Source of the DNA: an uncultured Lachnospiraceae bacterium
GTDB lineage: Bacteria; Bacillota; Clostridia; Lachnospirales; Lachnospiraceae
Assembly (NCBI GenBank): GCA_910585995.1
Contig: CAJUGG010000063.1
Span: 1-43,494, forward strand
Length of the DNA: 43,494 bases
Direction of reading: 5' to 3'
Shown: one piece after another, positions 1-7,261 of the stretch
How the letters are laid out: every line of letters begins with the position of its first letter
Numbering within the stretch: the stretch's first letter is position 1
Notes under the pieces: model-generated
What the model was told of the DNA's origin: nothing
What the model saw: only the letters and a program-made list of their open reading frames with translations
Database searches by the model: none
Program-made: the position numbers and the translations under genes

Positions 1-135
1 CATAAAGTTGTGAGCGAAAAGTGAGAATAATTGTAAAAATTAGATAATTTTGGCGCCACATACGGGGATTAATAGGAGGGTTTATCAGAGCAATTCTGGT
101 ATATCAAATATAAAGTTTATAAAAGGAGGATATTT

Positions 136-2754
136 ATGGCAAAACAGGAAGCAAAAAGTGCACCGGTTGAAAAGACCAGCGAGCAGTTGCTGCAAGAGAA
201 GATCGCGGCAATGAGAGAGGCTCAGAAGGTATTCGCTACGTTCACAGAAGAGCAGGTTGACAAGATCTTTTTCGAGGCTGCTATGGCTGCGAACAAACAG
301 CGTATTCCGCTTGCTAAGATGGCATGCGAAGAGACCGGTATGGGTGTGGTAGAAGATAAAGTTATCAAGAACCACTATGCGGCTGAGTACATGTATAATG
401 CCTATAAGAAGGTTAAGACAGTTGGCGTGATTGAAGAAGATAAAGCCTTTGGTATTAAGAAAATTGCTGAACCAGTAGGTCTTGTTGGAGCAGTTATTCC
501 TACCACGAACCCGACTTCTACGGCAATCTTCAAATGTCTGATCTGTTTGAAGACCAGAAATGCGATCATTATCAGCCCGCATCCACGTGCAAAGAAATGT
601 ACCGTGGAAGCAGCAAGGATTATTCTGGACGCAGCAGTAAAAGCAGGCGCTCCGGAAGGAATCATTGGCTGGGTAGACGAGCCGACCATCGAGCTGTCCA
701 ATATGATTATGAAATCTGTGGACGTGATCCTGGCAACTGGCGGACCTGGCATGGTGAAAGCAGCTTATTCATCCGGACATCCGGCAATCGGTGTAGGACC
801 TGGAAACGTACCAGTTATCATGGATAGTAGTTGTGATGTTCAGACAGCAGTTTATTCCGTTATCCATTCCAAGACGTTTGACAATGGTATGATCTGTGCA
901 TCTGAGCAGTCTGTAACAGCAATCGCAGATATTTATCCAGCAGTCAGAGCAGAGTTTATTAAACGCGGCTGCCATATTTTGAATAAAGAAGAATTAGATA
1001 AAGTACGTGCGGTGATTCTGACAGAGGCAGGAACTGTCAATCCGAAGATCGTAGGTCAGAAAGCAGCTACGATTGCTCAGATTGCAGGCTTTACTGTACC
1101 GGCTGAGACCAAGATTCTGATTGGTGAAGTGACTTCTGTAGATATCTCTGAGCCGTTCGCACATGAGAAATTATCTCCGGTATTGGCACTTTACAAAGCT
1201 CCGGATTTCAAGACCGCTCTGGATATGGCAGAGAAATTAATCGCAGACGGTGGCTATGGCCATACATCTTCTCTGTACATTCATCCGTCAGAGACCGAGA
1301 AGATGGCAGAGCATGCAGCACGCATGAAGACTTGCCGTATTCTGGTAAATACACCTTCTTCTCAGGGTGGTATTGGAGACCTTTATAACTTTAAGTTAGC
1401 TCCGTCACTTACTCTTGGCTGCGGTTCTTATGGTGGAAACTCTGTATCAGAGAACGTTAATGTAAAACACCTGATCAATATTAAGACCGTTGCTGAAAGG
1501 AGAGAAAATATGCTTTGGTTCCGTACGCCTCAGAAGGTTTATTTCAAGAAAGGTTGTCTCCCAGTTGCATTGGATGAGCTGAAGACCTATTACAATAAGA
1601 AGAAAGCCTTCATTGTTACGGATACATTCCTGTATACCAATGGATATACAAAAGCAATTACTGATTTATTAGATGATATGGGCATTACGCATACCTGCTT
1701 CTATGAGGTAGCTCCAGACCCAACCCTTCAGATTGCACGCAAAGGTTTAGATCAGCTGAAAGCATTTGGACCTGACGTTATCATCGCTCTTGGCGGCGGT
1801 TCCTCTATGGACGCTGGTAAGATTATGTGGTTGATGTATGAGCATCCAGAGTGCAATTTTGAAGACCTGGCTATGGACTTTATGGATATCCGTAAGAGAG
1901 TCTATGTATTCCCGAAGATGGGACAGAAAGCAATGTTTGTTGCAATTCCGACTTCTTCCGGTACAGGTTCTGAGGTGACTCCGTTCGCGATCATCACTGA
2001 TGCAGATACAGGTACAAAATGGCCAATCGCTGACTATGAGCTGCTGCCGAATATGGCAATCATTGACACAGACTTCATGATGAATCAGCCGAAGGGTCTG
2101 ACCAGTGCTTCTGGTATTGACGCACTGACCCATGCATTAGAGGCATATGCTTCTATCATGGCAACCGATTATACAGATGGTCTTGCACTGATGGCTACGA
2201 AGAATATCTTCACCTATCTGCAACGTGCTTATGACAAGGGCGCTGCTGATCCAATTGCAAGAGAGAGAATGGCTAACGCTTCTACGATGGCTGGTATGGC
2301 ATTTGCAAATGCATTCTTAGGCATCTGTCACTCTATGGCACATAAATTAGGTGCATATCATCACCTGCCACACGGCGTTGCTAACGCTCTGTTGATCGAG
2401 CTTGTTATGCGCTACAATGCAGATCCGGCACCTGTGAAGATGGGAACCTTCTCACAGTATCCGTATCCGCATGCAAAAGAGAGATACTGCGAGATGGCAA
2501 GATTCGTTGGTATCACCGGCAAGAATGATGACGAAGTATTCGAGAACTTCATTAAAGCAATCGCTGATCTGAAGGAAAAAGTTGGTATCAAGAGAACCAT
2601 CAAAGAATATGGCATCAAAGAAGAAGACTTCATGGCAACCTTGGATGAGATGGTAGAGAACGCTTTCAACGACCAGTGTACTGGCGCAAATCCGAGATAT
2701 CCGTTGATGTCTGAGATGAAAGAGATCTATCTGAAAGCATACCATGAGGGATAA
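136..2754 (+). CDS. adhE: Bifunctional acetaldehyde-CoA/alcohol dehydrogenase
   Basis: Reduces acetyl-CoA to acetaldehyde and then to ethanol with NADH, regenerating NAD+ in fermentation; the family forms cytosolic spirosomes. The 872-aa length is normal for AdhE. Residues 1 to about 440 are a CoA-acylating aldehyde dehydrogenase domain with the catalytic Cys at about 254 in NGMICASEQS. Residues from about 465 are an iron-dependent alcohol dehydrogenase with the GGGSSMDAGK nucleotide motif near 553 and metal-binding motifs GIDALTHALEAY (about 660) and HSMAHKLG...HHLPHG (about 732). The ATG follows a strong AAAGGAGG ribosome site. The 135 bases upstream hold no promoter or Rex site I would defend. 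A terminator-like hairpin follows at 2780-2817, so it is probably monocistronic. Confidence 0.97.
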   Translation: MAKQEAKSAPVEKTSEQLLQEKIAAMREAQKVFATFTEEQVDKIFFEAAMAANKQRIPLAKMACEETGMGVVEDKVIKNHYAAEYMYNAYKKVKTVGVIEEDKAFGIKKIAEPVGLVGAVIPTTNPTSTAIFKCLICLKTRNAIIISPHPRAKKCTVEAARIILDAAVKAGAPEGIIGWVDEPTIELSNMIMKSVDVILATGGPGMVKAAYSSGHPAIGVGPGNVPVIMDSSCDVQTAVYSVIHSKTFDNGMICASEQSVTAIADIYPAVRAEFIKRGCHILNKEELDKVRAVILTEAGTVNPKIVGQKAATIAQIAGFTVPAETKILIGEVTSVDISEPFAHEKLSPVLALYKAPDFKTALDMAEKLIADGGYGHTSSLYIHPSETEKMAEHAARMKTCRILVNTPSSQGGIGDLYNFKLAPSLTLGCGSYGGNSVSENVNVKHLINIKTVAERRENMLWFRTPQKVYFKKGCLPVALDELKTYYNKKKAFIVTDTFLYTNGYTKAITDLLDDMGITHTCFYEVAPDPTLQIARKGLDQLKAFGPDVIIALGGGSSMDAGKIMWLMYEHPECNFEDLAMDFMDIRKRVYVFPKMGQKAMFVAIPTSSGTGSEVTPFAIITDADTGTKWPIADYELLPNMAIIDTDFMMNQPKGLTSASGIDALTHALEAYASIMATDYTDGLALMATKNIFTYLQRAYDKGAADPIARERMANASTMAGMAFANAFLGICHSMAHKLGAYHHLPHGVANALLIELVMRYNADPAPVKMGTFSQYPYPHAKERYCEMARFVGITGKNDDEVFENFIKAIADLKEKVGIKRTIKEYGIKEEDFMATLDEMVENAFNDQCTGANPRYPLMSEMKEIYLKAYHEG

Positions 2755-2779
2755 TGCGATCATAGAACGATAAGATAGG

Positions 2780-2817
2780 AGCGGGGAGTGCAGAAGTGGC
2801 TGCGCTCTCCGCTTTTA
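2780..2817 (+). terminator. Terminator-like hairpin after adhE, overlapping the cotJC 5' segment
   Basis: A 14-bp stem with two G-U pairs (2780-2793 against 2800-2813), a 6-nt loop and a short T run. By shape it would terminate adhE. It overlaps the proposed start and first codons of the split cotJC gene (GTG at 2788), which is a conflict: either that reading is wrong or the hairpin has a second role. Confidence 0.6.
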
Positions 2818-2835
2818 TGCACAGGCCCGTACAGA
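2788..2835 (+). CDS. cotJC: Segment 1 of interrupted cotJC-like manganese catalase (N-terminus)
   Basis: A GTG start preceded by AGGAG with a 6-nt spacer opens a frame that ends in ...CTGPYRG exactly where element 1 begins. Joined at the AG dinucleotide to 4535, it reads Y-R-G-P-D-G-E-L, against Q-Y-G-G-P-D-G-E-L typical of CotJC proteins. The three segments share one frame only after removal of 1,699 and 2,641 bp, and total 594 bp (197 aa), the normal CotJC length. Weak points: the N-terminal 16 residues do not look like the usual CotJC start, and they overlap a terminator-like hairpin. The true N-terminus could lie elsewhere. Confidence 0.5.
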
Positions 2836-2850
2836 GGAAGTATGCCACTA
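2826..2850. other. attL of intervening element 1
   Basis: Left junction with shared core GAGG at 2834-2837. TGCCA at 2843-2847 lies six bases inside the AG dinucleotide (2835-2836). The recombinase stop codon begins at 2848, 10 bp from the core. Confidence 0.6.
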
Positions 2851-4248
2851 AAGTGGGATTGTATAGTAGACGATCTGGATGGTATTTTGGGGACGGGTAA
2901 AGATGATGTGGGAGACAAAAGCGCGCAGCAGTTCATTTTTGGCGGATTCTGTCAGCGCGCTAGAACGTAGTAATGTGATTGCCTGATGAAAAGAGAGTTT
3001 GCATGTCTTGGTAAGAGGAGCAGAGGATATCTGGTCTTTTTTTAATGTGTCGATCTCTTTTTGGATCTGTGCTTTTTTAGAAGCATATTCTTCTAACGTG
3101 TCAATGCCTGTCTCATAAGCAGTCCGGATGCGGTCGAGTCTTTGGTATGCCCGCTGGATCAGAGCATTTGTCGGGTCAGCAGTATGGATGACGGGAGGAT
3201 CTGGCAGGGTGATACAGAGATCTCCTGGATGCTGGTCGGCTTCGAGCCTGGATAAGACAGCCTGATTTAGTTTTTGAAGGCGGATATGGTGACTCTGTGT
3301 GCATTGTCCTTTGGTGTATTTGTGGCATTGTAAAGAGTTTCCTTTGGAGACTGGTGTCAATGTACTGCCGCATTGGCCACAGCGGACCAGACCCTTTAAC
3401 ATATAGCTGGCAGGAGCTGTCCTGGCGTGGGGTGCATGGGATGCCCGCATCAAACTCAAACGATGCTGGACTGCCTGATAAGTGGATTCATCAATGAGAG
3501 GCGGATGATGGCCGGTTACGATTGTTAAATCTTTGTCAGAACTGGAGGTGCGGCGAAGTTTTCCGGTGTAGGTGGGATTGGAGAGGATATAGGTGATGGT
3601 TCTGCTCTCAAAGAGGTTGCCGCGGCTGGTACGGACGCCGAGTGCATTTAATTTGGCTGCGATCTGCCGACAGGAGAGACCTTTTAAAAAATCCTGATAG
3701 ATCATGGGGATCAAAGGGGCTTGTTCTGTTTCCGGCTCAAAATGCTCTGTACCCATGCGATAGCCAAAAGGAGGGATGGAGACTACACCGCCGCGGGAAA
3801 ATTTTTCATACATACCCCGGCGGACTTCCTGGGCCAGATTGATGGAATAATACTCGTCCATAGCTTCTAGCAGTGCTTCTATCAAGATGGCTGTGGGATC
3901 ATCGGACAGTTGCTCGGTGATGGAGATGACCTGGATGCCACATTCTTTGCGAAGCATGGATTTATAGAGGATGCTGTCCTGGCGGTTCCGGGCAAAACGG
4001 GAGAATTTCCACACCAGTATCACATCAAAGGGACGAGGTTTTTGCCTGGCAGTTCTGATCATCTGCAAAAAGGCAGGGCGTTTGGCGGCTTGTCGGCCGC
4101 TGATGCCTTCATCCACATAGATATGGTCTTCTGAGAGCAGAATCTGGTGGGCATGGGCATATTCTTGTATCTTTTTTAACTGGCTGTCGGGAGAGTATTC
4201 AGTCTGGTCTTCGGTGGAGACGCGGATATAGGCGGCGGCTGTCTGCAT
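2848..4248 (-). CDS. Large serine recombinase of element 1
   Basis: Site-specific recombinase of the resolvase/invertase superfamily, 466 aa. The N-terminal catalytic domain (1 to about 145) has nucleophile Ser11 in AAYIRVS and the conserved KFSRFARNRQD helix near 81-91. A recombinase domain follows at about 155-270, then a zinc ribbon with Cys290, Cys293, Cys308 and Cys316, and a coiled-coil-like C-terminal region. The 3' end lies 10 bp from the element's left core, so the gene probably acts on these ends. The ATG at 4248 has only a weak ribosome site (AAAGAG). The expected role is excision or integration of element 1; whether it acts only in the mother cell is inference. Confidence 0.93.
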   Translation of the reverse strand: MQTAAAYIRVSTEDQTEYSPDSQLKKIQEYAHAHQILLSEDHIYVDEGISGRQAAKRPAFLQMIRTARQKPRPFDVILVWKFSRFARNRQDSILYKSMLRKECGIQVISITEQLSDDPTAILIEALLEAMDEYYSINLAQEVRRGMYEKFSRGGVVSIPPFGYRMGTEHFEPETEQAPLIPMIYQDFLKGLSCRQIAAKLNALGVRTSRGNLFESRTITYILSNPTYTGKLRRTSSSDKDLTIVTGHHPPLIDESTYQAVQHRLSLMRASHAPHARTAPASYMLKGLVRCGQCGSTLTPVSKGNSLQCHKYTKGQCTQSHHIRLQKLNQAVLSRLEADQHPGDLCITLPDPPVIHTADPTNALIQRAYQRLDRIRTAYETGIDTLEEYASKKAQIQKEIDTLKKDQISSAPLTKTCKLSFHQAITLLRSSALTESAKNELLRAFVSHIIFTRPQNTIQIVYYTIPL

Positions 4249-4272
4249 AGAAGAACTCTTTTCGTTTTTTAA

Positions 4273-4301
4273 ATCCTATTCTGCAGGAAAGAAGAGTATA
4301 C
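4273..4301 (-). promoter_or_regulatory. Possible sigma-E-like promoter of recombinase 1
   Basis: On the minus strand, GTATACTC, 13 bases, then AATAGGAT resembles the mother-cell sigma-E pattern (GHATANNT / CATACAHT) with one or two mismatches in each half. It would give a leader of about 20 nt. Matches this loose occur by chance; it is noted because of the sporulation context. Confidence 0.2.
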
Positions 4302-4335
4302 ATAAAAGAGAATAAAGTGACACGAGGGAATCTTT

Positions 4336-4542
4336 ATGAAGCGGGAAAAAGAGTTAAAAGCGCTGCCCTCTCTTTTGATGCGGGAAGATGGAAGCGTGAC
4401 CGAATGGGAGAAGATGGAAGGCAAAGAGAGAGAAGCGTTGGAAACGATCATCTGTGAACACGTACAGGAACAGATGGGTATTTATTTTGCAGCAAGAACT
4501 GAAGAATGGGAAGCATCTCTTTTGGCAATTGGGAGGTCCTGA
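4336..4542 (+). CDS. Small protein of element 1, divergent from the recombinase
   Basis: A 68-aa charged protein with no family I recognise (begins MKREKELKALPSLL; middle ETIICEHVQEQMGIYF). The start has GAGGG seven bases upstream. It sits divergent from the recombinase, as the 54-aa ORF does in element 2, suggesting a shared architecture of recombinase plus a small divergent protein, perhaps a directionality or regulatory factor (inference). The last codons (AIGRS, stop) lie in cotJC sequence beyond the core at 4534. In the excised circle the frame would instead run into the left end and gain a different tail of about 20 residues. Confidence 0.55.
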   Translation: MKREKELKALPSLLMREDGSVTEWEKMEGKEREALETIICEHVQEQMGIYFAARTEEWEASLLAIGRS

Positions 4543-4545
4543 CGG
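4515..4545. other. attR of intervening element 1
   Basis: Right junction: core GAGG at 4533-4536, with TGGCA at 4523-4527 six bases before the AG. From 4535 rightwards the sequence encodes the CotJC motif G-P-D-G-E-L. Confidence 0.6.
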
Positions 4546-4637
4546 AGAACTCAGTGCGAGTATGCGCTATCTGTCACAGAGGTACACGATGCCTTATAAA
4601 GAATGTATGGCAACACTGACTGACATTGGAACAGAAG
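4535..4637 (+). CDS. cotJC: Segment 2 of interrupted cotJC-like manganese catalase
   Basis: Encodes GPDGELSASMRYLSQRYTMP and then ATLTDIGTEE, the highly conserved first helix and the start of the second ferritin-like helix of CotJC/Mn catalase. The Glu of DGEL and the Glu of TEE are expected manganese ligands. The frame is open upstream to a GTG at 4454, but that part has no ribosome site and overlaps the element 1 small ORF, so I take the real segment to begin at the att core. As it stands the frame runs into element 2 and stops at 4655-4657, removing the remaining ligands. Confidence 0.85.
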
Positions 4638-4655
4638 AAACGGCACACGGAGGAT
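4628..4655. other. attL of intervening element 2
   Basis: Left junction: the GA dinucleotide at 4637-4638 is the proposed crossover. GCACAC at 4643-4648, four bases inside, pairs with GTGTGC at the other end. A longer match, GGCACAC, is shared with the right junction in the same register. Confidence 0.78.
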
Positions 4656-4662
4656 AGGGATG

Positions 4663-6240
4663 CTAAAAAAGAAGAAAAACCTCTAAAGTAAAACGATCCG
4701 GACAGCCACGGGATTCGGGAGGTTTTGTATAAATTATATAGTCTATCAGTTGTTTTAGGAGACAGTTTTTGACAGAAGGGGAGGTGAGCGCTTCATAGAT
4801 ATCAGAAAAAGTCCAGGGAAAAGGAAGATCACCCTGAAATGGCTGACTATGTTGCTCTGCTGACTGGAGTTCTTCCGTCAGACGATGCAGGCGGGAAGTG
4901 AGCGTTTCTTTTTTTACGAGTGTCTGTTCGCGGCGTGAGAGAAAGAGTTCCTGGGTATAGACCCCTTGTTCCAGTAGTTCATATTGGTGTGTGAGCTGGA
5001 TGGAGAGGGTCTTTAGTTCCTGTTGGCAGGAAGTAAGGGCATCTTTTAGGAGAGCTGTCTGTTCTGTGATACCAGAAGGGATGGCGGGAGCAGGGAGGGG
5101 ATGGGGATGCAGACAGAGTGTAATCGCTTCTAAGATCCGTTGTTCTACCAGTTTCAGGGAAGAAGAGACGGTGGAACAGCCAGGCGTGGGACACAGAAGC
5201 GTTGCTTCCGTAGGAAATGGGTTGGCTTTGCGCTGCATGATACGGCCGCAGTGCCCGCAGCGGATCAGACCAGACAGCGGATTTTGAGGCAGACGATACT
5301 GTGCGGAGGAGTCGTGACGTTTGGAATCCTGGCGCATATGGACTGCTTGCCAGACTTCTTCAGAGATAATGGGTGTATGGCGTCCGGGAAAGAGGGTACA
5401 GTCATGGCTTAGAGGACGGCTGTGTGTGAGCTGTCCATCCACGAGTTTTTTCACTTTTTTGCGATACCCATGTTTGATATATCCGGCATAGACAGGGTTT
5501 CTTAAGATGTTTTGGACCCCGTTGGAAGTCCACAGGGCGCCGGAGGGAGAAGCGATCCCCAGCTGATTCAGCTTTTGGGCGATCTTGCCATAACCTGCAG
5601 AAGTTCCTTCGATCCCATAGAGATACCAGTGAAAGATCATCCGTACGACATTCGCCTGATCTGGAAGAATGGACAAAGACCAGCCTTTTTCTCTGGAAAG
5701 TTTGCAGCGCTCATATCCATAGGGCGGGATGCTTCCTGTGTATTTTCCTTCTTTACAGGATGCTTTTGTGCCGGCGAGTAAGCGTCGGCGGATGGCTTTG
5801 TATTCTCTTCGGGACATAAAAAGGCCAAATTCAAAATATTCTTCGTCATATTCATCTTCTGGATCATAGGTCCTTGCAGGCGTGATAATCTTGGTGTGGG
5901 AAAACTGAAACGCTTTTGCCACCCGGCCCTGATCAGAAGTATCGCCTCTGGCTAACCGCTCGATCTCTGCCACCAGGACACCGTCGTATTGTGAAGCCTC
6001 CACATCCTGTAAAAGTGCCTGCATCCTGGGACGGTCCTGGATGGATTCCCCGGAGACAACTTCGGCATAGACTTTTTCAATATGCAGGTTCAGATGCTGT
6101 GCCAGCTCGGTCAGCATCTGAAGATGACGCGTAAGCGTCTCGCCTTCTCCTTTTGCCTCTGCCTCCAGATCTTTGCGGCTTTTTCTTAGATAGATCGCGT
6201 AGGAACCTGTTCCCTCTGGAAAAGAAAGATGTTCAAACAT
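4663..6240 (-). CDS. Large serine recombinase of element 2
   Basis: A 525-aa serine recombinase. The ATG at 6240 was chosen because AGGAGG lies eight bases upstream; an ATG six bases earlier is too close to it, and the longer open frame reads as non-coding. Ser21 in IYLRKSR is the nucleophile, GVLVAEIERLARGD (about 87-100) the conserved catalytic-domain segment, and RREYKAIRRRLLAG the linker helix. The recombinase domain covers about 165-300; the zinc ribbon has Cys328, Cys331, Cys350 and Cys355. A coiled coil and basic tail follow. Its stop lies about 25 bp from the element's left crossover. It is only distantly similar to the element 1 recombinase, so the two elements are not recent duplicates. 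Confidence 0.94.
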   Translation of the reverse strand: MFEHLSFPEGTGSYAIYLRKSRKDLEAEAKGEGETLTRHLQMLTELAQHLNLHIEKVYAEVVSGESIQDRPRMQALLQDVEASQYDGVLVAEIERLARGDTSDQGRVAKAFQFSHTKIITPARTYDPEDEYDEEYFEFGLFMSRREYKAIRRRLLAGTKASCKEGKYTGSIPPYGYERCKLSREKGWSLSILPDQANVVRMIFHWYLYGIEGTSAGYGKIAQKLNQLGIASPSGALWTSNGVQNILRNPVYAGYIKHGYRKKVKKLVDGQLTHSRPLSHDCTLFPGRHTPIISEEVWQAVHMRQDSKRHDSSAQYRLPQNPLSGLIRCGHCGRIMQRKANPFPTEATLLCPTPGCSTVSSSLKLVEQRILEAITLCLHPHPLPAPAIPSGITEQTALLKDALTSCQQELKTLSIQLTHQYELLEQGVYTQELFLSRREQTLVKKETLTSRLHRLTEELQSAEQHSQPFQGDLPFPWTFSDIYEALTSPSVKNCLLKQLIDYIIYTKPPESRGCPDRFTLEVFLLF

Positions 6241-6350
6241 AGTCATTACCTCCTGCTTTATCTTATGCGCAAGAAATGACAACATGCGAACAGTGGTAAA
6301 AAGACAAGCTGCCTGACATAGAGTATAGTAAAAAACGCTGGAGGAACAAG

Positions 6351-6515
6351 GTGGAAAAAGTAGTATTGGGAGATACGCAGATCTGGATTCATCCAAAAGA
6401 AGGCGCAGAACAAGCTCTCGTACAGCGTCAGAAAGTCCTGCAACAGATTGCAGACATTGCTTATGAAGCCCTGCTTACAGAACAGAGGCAGGAAACTACG
6501 AAATCCAATATTTAA
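6351..6515 (+). CDS. Small protein of element 2, divergent from the recombinase
   Basis: A 54-aa ORF with GTG start and GGAGG six bases upstream, one of the best ribosome sites in the element. The product begins MEKVVLGDTQIWIHPKEG and continues as a helical segment rich in Gln and Ala. I do not recognise the family. It is divergent from the recombinase across about 110 bp and its end overlaps the convergent Spo0A-C gene by four bases. Its position matches the 68-aa ORF of element 1, so an excision-control role is possible, but this is inference only. Confidence 0.65.
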   Translation: MEKVVLGDTQIWIHPKEGAEQALVQRQKVLQQIADIAYEALLTEQRQETTKSNI

Positions 6516-6865
6516 TTGTGACTGTCAGGGGCATCTATGGAGAGATGGGCTGTCAGGATTGAGAGAAATTGAGCTGGACGTGGTTTCTTATATAAGGGAT
6601 GTCGGGCAATGATGCTTAGAAGTTGTGGGGAAACATCCCATATGATGGTGATGGTCTTGCGGATGTTGTATTCTACGGCTTTCCAGTTTGTGTGGTAGTG
6701 AATGGCGACATCCGGGTAGAGCCATTTGGTGACCAGGCGTAGCCTGTAGGGATCTTCCAGGGCAAGATGCAGAGCATATGCAGTCTGGAAAAATCCAGTG
6801 TAATTGGTATCTGCACCTAGCTGGTGCAAAAGAGCATGTATTTGCTGATCTTCAAGAGGAATCAT
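6512..6865 (-). CDS. Orphan Spo0A C-terminal (DNA-binding) domain protein
   Basis: A 117-aa protein that matches the Spo0A effector domain along its whole length, without a receiver domain. Diagnostic stretches are the N-terminal helix IHALLHQLGA, then GFFQTAYALHLALEDP, VTKWLYPDVAIHY (Spo0A: ITKVLYPDIAKKF), AVEYNIRKTI (Spo0A: RVERAIRHAI) and KKPRPAQFLSIL (Spo0A: AKPTNSEFIAMV). The known domain binds 0A boxes (TGTCGAA). It starts inside the end of the XRE gene (14-bp overlap), implying coupled translation. Having such a domain in an element that splits a spore gene suggests its control is tied to sporulation; it might activate, or titrate against, host Spo0A targets. The receiver-less form would be phosphorylation-independent (inference). 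Confidence 0.82.
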   Translation of the reverse strand: MIPLEDQQIHALLHQLGADTNYTGFFQTAYALHLALEDPYRLRLVTKWLYPDVAIHYHTNWKAVEYNIRKTITIIWDVSPQLLSIIARHPLYKKPRPAQFLSILTAHLSIDAPDSHN

Positions 6866-7118
6866 TTTGGTCGATCCTTTCGATAAACGCCCTCAATTCT
6901 TTCAAAAGCTGCAGACTTTCTTTTTCTGGAAGAGTTGAGAGGAAAAAGATAAAGGTAGAAGCAGAGAAAAAATATTTTCCATGCTCTAAGTCAACATATG
7001 AGCGGGGTGAGATATGTAAAGCTTCAGCCATGCGCTCCTGGGAATACTTTAATTCGATGCGGTAGTCATAAACCCGTCCCATCAGAAACTCTTTCAACAA
7101 TAATTGATATGACTGCAT
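6852..7118 (-). CDS. XRE-family (Cro/CI-type) transcriptional regulator
   Basis: An 88-aa protein with a helix-turn-helix at about residues 20-60: IELKYSQERMAEALHISPRS then YVDLEHGK. The start has AGGAG about nine bases upstream. It is first in a two-gene unit with the Spo0A-C protein. Upstream, 7119-7241 holds a 0A-box-like site and two palindromes. It likely regulates the element's own genes, as phage-type repressors do. Its target is inferred only from position. Confidence 0.82.
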   Translation of the reverse strand: MQSYQLLLKEFLMGRVYDYRIELKYSQERMAEALHISPRSYVDLEHGKYFFSASTFIFFLSTLPEKESLQLLKELRAFIERIDQNDSS

Positions 7119-7136
7119 GATGAAAAATCTCCTAAA

Positions 7137-7143
7137 TTCGACA
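7137..7143 (-). promoter_or_regulatory. 0A-box-like site upstream of the XRE/Spo0A-C genes
   Basis: TGTCGAA on the minus strand, an exact match to the core Spo0A-binding sequence, just upstream of the ribosome site and near a weak promoter-like TTTCCA, 16 bases, TATTAA. An exact 7-mer is expected by chance in a few percent of stretches this long. Confidence 0.45.
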
Positions 7144-7169
7144 GATATTAATAACTATATTACTTCCAC

Positions 7170-7184
7170 TGGAAATAATTTCCA
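7170..7184. promoter_or_regulatory. Palindrome, candidate operator
   Basis: TGGAAA-TAA-TTTCCA, perfect 6-bp arms, overlapping the possible -35 region of the XRE gene. It could be the XRE operator. Confidence 0.4.
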
Positions 7185-7216
7185 TGAGGTGCACTTCAGG
7201 TTTCGGGACAATAATA

Positions 7217-7232
7217 GTTATAATATTATAAC
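7217..7232. promoter_or_regulatory. Perfect 16-bp palindrome near attR of element 2
   Basis: GTTATAATATTATAAC reads the same on both strands, 45 bp from the right crossover. It could be an operator or an accessory site; low-complexity A/T makes chance possible. Confidence 0.35.
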
Positions 7233-7261
7233 GATATTTGCTTGGTGACTTTTCATATACA

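Larger units (their letters stand above)
2836..4534. mobile_element. Intervening element 1 (1,699 bp, serine recombinase) in cotJC
   Basis: A minimal element holding one large serine recombinase (2848-4248, minus) and one small divergent ORF (4336-4542). The boundaries were found by asking where cotJC coding sequence resumes. The core GAGG occurs at 2834-2837 and 4533-4536. Joining the two inner ends gives TGGCA, six bases, AG, six bases, TGCCA, i.e. an inverted repeat centred on the AG that both ends share, as expected of a serine-integrase attP. Its length is 1 modulo 3, so the insertion breaks the frame and excision restores it. No structural or replication genes are present. Confidence 0.62.

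Noticed and set aside
1..135. Rex operator upstream of adhE
   Set aside because: TTGTGA at 8-13 has no matching inverted half-site at the right distance.
4454..4534. CotJC N-terminus encoded from GTG 4454 inside element 1
   Set aside because: No ribosome site, overlaps the better-supported 68-aa ORF, and the predicted residues (RWVFILQQELKNGK) do not resemble a CotJC start. Only Q-L-G-G just before the core looks similar, as expected of an att arm mimicking the target.
6260..6290. Sigma-E/K-like -10 (CATAAGAT, minus strand) for recombinase 2
   Set aside because: A start point 6-7 bases downstream would fall inside the ribosome site, leaving no usable leader.
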